Assembly: GCA_030430205.1 (NCBI GenBank)
Contig: JAUIGE010000002.1
Span: 310,001-374,000 of the forward strand
DNA from: Bacteroidia bacterium
GTDB taxonomy: Bacteria; Bacteroidota; Bacteroidia; J057
Direction of reading: 5' to 3'
DNA: 64,000 nucleotides
The position numbers and the translations under genes are program-made. The notes beneath the pieces were generated by a model. It ran no database searches. It worked only from the letters and a program-made list of their open reading frames with translations, and was not told the origin of the DNA. Below, piece after piece: positions 60,601-64,000 of the stretch (positions are counted from its first letter, which is position 1; the number at the start of each line of letters is the position of its first letter).

Positions 60601-60849
60601 TATGGTGTTAACACAGATGAAGGGGTATTAATGCGAAAAAATAATATTCCTAGAAGCATAGCTAACCGAATTGGCCATCTGTACAATGAAGCTGTAAATG
60701 GAAAAATTTTCTCTCAACCAACCGATTCTGTAAGTAATTGGCTAAGAGGACAAAGTCAGCAAACTTGGGATAGTGTGCGACCTGCTGGATCTAGGTTAAG
60801 CGGTCAGGAGTACAAACGGGTCTGGGAGAAATTGAATGGTATAAATTAA
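57664..60849 (+). CDS. SF2 DEAD/DEAH-type helicase of the defence pair (HamB-like)
   Basis: The start is set at the ATG of the ATGA overlap with the nuclease stop (MSIQTKYHILEQAYPDMLEG). The 1061-residue protein has a helical N-terminal region of about 300 residues, then motif I (LPTSSGKTLIAEYRI), motif Ia (VAYVVPTKALVNQI), the DEAH box (VVDEAHNIEEKQRG), the second RecA domain with ATTTIAQGINFPVSAVIMG, and motif VI (LAGRVGRAGQDSMGW). The C-terminal 330 residues are helical. A nuclease-plus-large-helicase pair with coupled translation is the pattern of Hachiman and related anti-phage systems, in which the helicase senses DNA and releases the nuclease. The gene is AT-rich and likely acquired. 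Confidence 0.85.
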   Translation: MSIQTKYHILEQAYPDMLEGIGMLIQKGKLSKRFESLQLNEDEVQELSKAKELCELRIIELWELRNEEETAYEFKSLCSTYFDIAGQLPVIVEDEYFVYETFKLIAFGYLGEHWHFVKQYLKGLNEQIQNIELNQSWNSRVMKISFKAVVQLVKKDNWRDVSQAVELINQLRSEQNQFENTFLNQVNEESRPYGAAELVSLYHFAKSIDILGQYLLEGRPLEPEDQLRYHLQISGEYAQKSGNISLSLLYQFFEAFAIKMVRNTIWHNTRGINNWVTGFNRFISQQEKKGLFELLYPQKESILEGELLNPAHRAIIVNLPTSSGKTLIAEYRILQALNQFRAQGGWVAYVVPTKALVNQIYNQLKRDLGNIGLSVEKASGAIELDGFEQHLIEESGNQTTFDVLVTTYEKMNLLVRQGLGTTNVRPLVLTVVDEAHNIEEKQRGLNLEFLLSTVKNDCEEANFLLMTPDISNSDDVVNWLAGDRGQVINLELDWWQPNERVIGAIQVEGSRREYEYLLRTLHTDKGTYEIGEAIPLFPGNTDETASQARGSKVKIAKNVGANCLNPASPIIVLASDPNETYSIAETLFEKSDDDFGDDDDVDLLIKLVQSELGNDFPLAKFLRRRIAVHSSALPGEIRYLVEDLMSNEKLQALVATTTIAQGINFPVSAVIMGSYVYKSKTGTYDMPVRDFWNLAGRVGRAGQDSMGWVGIAVRNANDFTRVTQYVKKASDELLSQLIDVINKAMENPDVDFSRWLYYDDRWSALLQYISHLRRQTNALDSFLAQLEQKLQGTFGYRQLPPEKKAFLRNQIRRYAESISVTDAERSDKTGFSTVSVNQMMSKLRKAGLTNNDWNRNQLFSEQNQSMQKLVGIMLNTYEIRKSIETLSNSERPLDESSIARLIIDWVNGQSVSRIASRFYPDEELNNAIKKTTQALYKVVAHSATWGLAALQSMPTSGVDWDSLSEVDKKRMANLPAYLHYGVNTDEGVLMRKNNIPRSIANRIGHLYNEAVNGKIFSQPTDSVSNWLRGQSQQTWDSVRPAGSRLSGQEYKRVWEKLNGIN

Positions 60850-60884
60850 AGCACGAAAGCACAACAATGCCTATGCGCACATAG

Positions 60885-61058
60885 CCTCCGCAAGCTCTGG
60901 CTACGATCGCACAGACTCGCGTAATACTCAACGAAACGAAATACCAGAACCTAATCGGAAAAAGCTTTGAGATAATCGACCGTCCTGAATCATCTTATCT
61001 GATAGAAAAAAATGATGATGAAGCCATAATTGAGGCGTTTGGAAAAGGGGGAGGGTAA
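60885..61058 (+). pseudogene. Gene remnant after the helicase
   Basis: From just after a TAG to a TAA the frame reads 57 codons without a start in a suitable place: IAQTRVILNETKYQNLIGKS, then FEIIDRPESSYLIEKNDDEA and a GKGGG end. It looks like the C terminus of a lost protein. I do not recognise the family. It lies between the island and the T9SS gene and may mark the island border. Confidence 0.45.
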
Positions 61059-61070
61059 AAGATCGAAAAC

Positions 61071-64000
61071 TCACCGCAATACCTCCCATTTCCGAATCAC
61101 ATAATCATCATTTACCCGCAAGCGTAGGAGGTAAATCCCTGCCGCCAGATGGGGCAGATACACCTGTTCTCTCAGGCGACCTTGCGGTGCATGCAGGTAT
61201 TTATTGTAGAGGGATTTTCCGTCTGGTGTAAAAATCTGTGCATCTACAAAGGTATTTCCTTTGAAATCGGCGCGAATCTCGAATATGCCCGAATTGGGAT
61301 TCGGATATAGGCTGACAGCTACCCCATCAAGCAGGTCGTCTAATGCAGTATTGATTAGCAGACTATCTGATTCCGCAGATTCACAAGGCCCATTGAAGAC
61401 AATCACGGAGTAATGACCATTTTGCATGTATAGGATAGTTTGTGAAGTGGGAGCGATCAAATTTCCATTGATAAACCACTGATAAGAAGTTCCCTGGGTG
61501 CTTGCCATCAGGCTATCTGTTCCAATTTTGAGTATGCCGGGCCTGGCAGGAATGGCAAGTACGGTAATGCTCACAGAGTCTGTTGCATGTCCTTCACACA
61601 TATTGCTATCTATGACGCTAAGAGCGTAGGTTCCAGACTGGCTTACCAACAGGCTGTCTGCCGTGCTGCCGTCTGACCAGGTGTAAAAAGGGTACTGTTG
61701 CTGGGTCCGTAAAACCAGGCTTTCCCCATCACAGAATATGCTGTCTCCTGGAAGTATGATGGGATTCGGCAAGGCATGGACGGTTACGTTTGCCGCATTT
61801 GAAAGGGGGCTTTCGCAACCATTCGAATCCGTCACAACGACAGTGAGGCTTTGGGCGGCCCGCACGCTAATCAGCGAATCGGTTTGGCCATTGGACCAAA
61901 GGTAGCCTGCAAATCCTGCTGGCGCTGCCAGTTGGCTGGAGTCGCCCTGGCAGAAGGCCAGATTGCCGGTGATGGTGGCTTGTGCTGGCAAGGCATGGAC
62001 GGTTACAGAAAGCGTATTGCTTATTAAACTTTGGCAGCCTTCGCTATTTTTGATTGACAGAGTATAACTTCCACTTTGGGTCAGCTGGATACTTTGGGTC
62101 GTGTCCTGGTTGCTCCAATGGTAGGCAGCCATATTGGCGGGGCCATGGAGACTAACCGTATCTCCGAGGCAAAAGGGCCCTTGAGGGCTCGTCAATACCG
62201 GAGCATCCGGTCTTTTAGATACCTTAAATGGCAATTCGTTTTTTGCAAACAGCATCGCCTCTTTTTGGCTTTCTACCTTCAAGAAATAGCTGGCCGAAGA
62301 AGGAAGACTATCTGGCAAAAGCCAGTGAAAAACAGAATCTGTGGCATTTCTGCCCACTTCCAGTGCAATATAATTTTGACCGGAATCCGCAGAATAATAG
62401 AGATTGACGGAGTCTATCCCACGGGCAGACCAGCTCGCTGTCAGGCTGTCGCCTGTACAATAGCTATCCCCTCCATTCGGCTGAAGGAGGCTTATCAGCT
62501 TTGCTGCAAGAACAGTCAAACAAGAATCGGATTGGGCCTTAAGAGGCTCCTGGTTTTTTACCCAATCAATAGAGCGGGAGAAAAAACAATAGGTAGAAGC
62601 TTGATTTCCTACGAAAAGGTAGCTGGAATCAATGGCAATTCCCGCTGTCAGGAGGCTATATGCGCCATTGTTTTCTGAAACATAGAGATCATAAGCAGCT
62701 GCCCCTACGCCTCCGCTATCATCCTGTGCATGTACAGAAAGGCAAAAAGTCGAATCATTTTTCATCAGGATGCTATCCAGTTCTGAAGCTGGAGCAAAGG
62801 CATCCACCAGGTTGACATAGGTGTTGGTGAGCAAGGGGTCATTGATGTCGAAAACAATGCTTGCAAAAGCCGAAATGCTGTCTCCTGTCTGGCTGGAAGT
62901 ACGGGCTTTGATAAAATAGGTAACAAAGCCTTCTCCTATTCCGAAGCTATCATTTACGGGTAAATATCCTGCAAAGGGGTCATAAGGCGGCAGGCCTGTA
63001 GCGGGGTCTATGGATTGAAAAACCCAGAATATCTCCCTATTTACTATGTCCAGTCCTGCGGTTACTTCGACATCTACCCCAATGCTGTCTTTCAGACGCA
63101 GGACGGTAGAGTAGGAGCTTCTGTTTGCGGGCACCTGAAATGTCATATTTCGGAAACCAAATTCTCCTAAGGAGAAGCTGGCAAGATTTAAGTCGGCATC
63201 GACTTCCTGACGGACGGTGACCCGCTGTGCGGGTGCATTGGCAAATACAGGATCATTTTCGTAGAAAATGGTATAATCCAAATTGTCTTTTACCGAAACC
63301 CAATGGTCGGTTTCATAGCCTGGAGGGCCTACGATTTCATTCGGATCACATGATCGAACGACGGGGATCAACTCACAGGTATATCCTCCACAACCCAAAG
63401 CTCCTGAAGGATCTCCTGTAATGACATCTCCTATACCTGTGGCACAACCGATCGCATTGGTTACCTTATTACCTCCTGTTTTACAATTGTAAACACTGAT
63501 GGCACATTTAAAGCTGGCATATCCTGCGCCCAAAACACCTCCCCAGCCAGCGCCTGCTATTGCTCCTGCCCCGGTATATTTGATGATATCTTTTGTACAA
63601 CTAACTAGCGTAGTATAACATCCGACATACTGCCAGAAATCCTGGCATTTCTTCGTTGACTCAGTTTTATCATTGCTGCATCTGACCGGGCCTAAGCCCG
63701 GGCCTCCAATACCAGCGCCAGAATTGCCACCGGAGTTGCTGTAATTAAATCCTCCATTGCTATTTTCCGGCGAATACGCATTTCCGGATGTGCCTCCATC
63801 TCCCAAATTTCCATCTGAGCCTGGGGCTCCGGAACCTCCTCCGCTCGGCCCTCCGGGCCCTTTGTCGCCGCCGGGGCCACCGGTATCGCCATCTCCTCCT
63901 TTTCCTCCATCTCCTCCTGTACCTCCGCCACCATTCGATCCGCCCTCTCCTCCGGAACCGCCTTTCCCTCCTGCTCCGCCTGTCTGGCCGGGGCCGGATT
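61071..64000 (-). CDS. Giant secreted glycine-rich T9SS protein, 5' end outside window
   Basis: The frame is open to the right edge (976 codons), so the track's start at a TTG (63806) is not the true start. The first visible 75 residues are collagen-like and Gly-rich (GGAGGKGGSGGEGGSNGGGG). A cysteine-containing hydrophobic part (CYTTLVSCTKDIIKYTGAGA) follows, then SCDPNEIVGPPGYETDHWVS, the start of a DUF11-like beta domain common in Bacteroidota surface proteins. Several PKD/Ig-like repeats come next, each with a pattern like FCLGDTVSLHGP, AYHWSNQDTTQSIQLTQSGS and GCQS, and the protein ends with a T9SS type A domain (LYPNPNSGIFEIRADF to IRKWEVLR). It is exported through T9SS and is a likely surface adhesin or structural protein. 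Confidence 0.9.
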   Translation of the reverse strand, partial: SGPGQTGGAGGKGGSGGEGGSNGGGGTGGDGGKGGDGDTGGPGGDKGPGGPSGGGSGAPGSDGNLGDGGTSGNAYSPENSNGGFNYSNSGGNSGAGIGGPGLGPVRCSNDKTESTKKCQDFWQYVGCYTTLVSCTKDIIKYTGAGAIAGAGWGGVLGAGYASFKCAISVYNCKTGGNKVTNAIGCATGIGDVITGDPSGALGCGGYTCELIPVVRSCDPNEIVGPPGYETDHWVSVKDNLDYTIFYENDPVFANAPAQRVTVRQEVDADLNLASFSLGEFGFRNMTFQVPANRSSYSTVLRLKDSIGVDVEVTAGLDIVNREIFWVFQSIDPATGLPPYDPFAGYLPVNDSFGIGEGFVTYFIKARTSSQTGDSISAFASIVFDINDPLLTNTYVNLVDAFAPASELDSILMKNDSTFCLSVHAQDDSGGVGAAAYDLYVSENNGAYSLLTAGIAIDSSYLFVGNQASTYCFFSRSIDWVKNQEPLKAQSDSCLTVLAAKLISLLQPNGGDSYCTGDSLTASWSARGIDSVNLYYSADSGQNYIALEVGRNATDSVFHWLLPDSLPSSASYFLKVESQKEAMLFAKNELPFKVSKRPDAPVLTSPQGPFCLGDTVSLHGPANMAAYHWSNQDTTQSIQLTQSGSYTLSIKNSEGCQSLISNTLSVTVHALPAQATITGNLAFCQGDSSQLAAPAGFAGYLWSNGQTDSLISVRAAQSLTVVVTDSNGCESPLSNAANVTVHALPNPIILPGDSIFCDGESLVLRTQQQYPFYTWSDGSTADSLLVSQSGTYALSVIDSNMCEGHATDSVSITVLAIPARPGILKIGTDSLMASTQGTSYQWFINGNLIAPTSQTILYMQNGHYSVIVFNGPCESAESDSLLINTALDDLLDGVAVSLYPNPNSGIFEIRADFKGNTFVDAQIFTPDGKSLYNKYLHAPQGRLREQVYLPHLAAGIYLLRLRVNDDYVIRKWEVLR

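Noticed and set aside
1-64000. tRNA, rRNA, insertion sequence or integrase genes
   Set aside because: No cloverleaf, rRNA-like or transposase/integrase sequence was recognised by eye; the island border genes were therefore not assigned to a specific mobile element.

Overview
The window looks like a chromosomal segment of a gliding, polysaccharide-degrading member of the Bacteroidota, most likely near the Saprospiria; the class is a guess from style, the phylum is well supported. Support: gldF and gldG, three secreted proteins with type IX secretion (T9SS type A) C-terminal domains, many Bacteroidota-type lipoproteins, promoter-like TAnnTTTG elements, a long SecA, and small families such as DUF1684 and the protein often mislabelled 6-phosphogluconate dehydrogenase. 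Most of the window is of middling GC; roughly 55.9-60.9 kb is visibly AT-richer and looks acquired.

Layout. 0-2 kb: a partial secreted beta-solenoid-like protein, a conserved hypothetical and a small membrane protein. 2-10 kb: a MoxR AAA ATPase, a NYN-LOTUS RNase-like protein, a CHAT protease-like protein with an iSTAND-like tail, and a 1577-residue membrane protein with a CoxE/vWA-like part and TPRs. This resembles the MoxR-vWA-effector conflict systems but in an unusual arrangement. 10-20.5 kb: a YD-repeat-like secreted protein, a tandem pair of 8-TM proteins, a DUF2064 glycosyltransferase, small secreted proteins and two FtsX/MacB-type permeases. 20.5-27.7 kb: secA, a small secreted protein, an inositol monophosphatase, gldG and gldF. 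27.9-29.6 kb: a secreted copper monooxygenase-like protein with a heme-c motif.

30-48.5 kb is a beta-glucan (probably laminarin-like) utilisation locus without SusC/SusD: a T9SS starch-binding-fold array protein, two carbohydrate-linked lipoproteins, two outer-membrane barrels, a TIM-barrel glycosidase, a propeller/Y_Y_Y sensor with LuxR-type HTH, an MFS sugar porter, a GH16 lipoprotein and a very large cytoplasmic glycoside phosphorylase (GH94/GH149-like). Three promoter regions of this locus carry arrays of the heptamer TGATGTA spaced by 11 bp or near multiples of a helical turn, two of them with identical 11+33 spacing. This is the strongest regulatory signal in the window.

48.5-55.8 kb is an envelope-acylation cassette laid out like a Gram-positive dlt operon: an adenylation enzyme fused to a methyltransferase-like domain, a second adenylation enzyme fused to a carrier domain, a decayed DltD/SGNH-like copy, an MBOAT acyltransferase, an intact SGNH-like protein, and a 45-residue single-pass microprotein (absent from the ORF track) ending in FRYMQW, which resembles the DltX tail. 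I consider this and the 2-10 kb conflict cluster the best candidates for undescribed systems.

55.8-61.1 kb is an acquired island: dispersed repeats, a broken HigBA-type toxin-antitoxin pair, a PD-(D/E)XK nuclease-SF2 helicase pair (Hachiman-like) and a gene remnant. The window ends inside a giant glycine-rich T9SS protein. Several intergenic gaps hold low-complexity tandem repeats (GAGAGCA, GAGATCA, GAGAATA types) that are always purine-rich on the sense strand of an adjoining gene.
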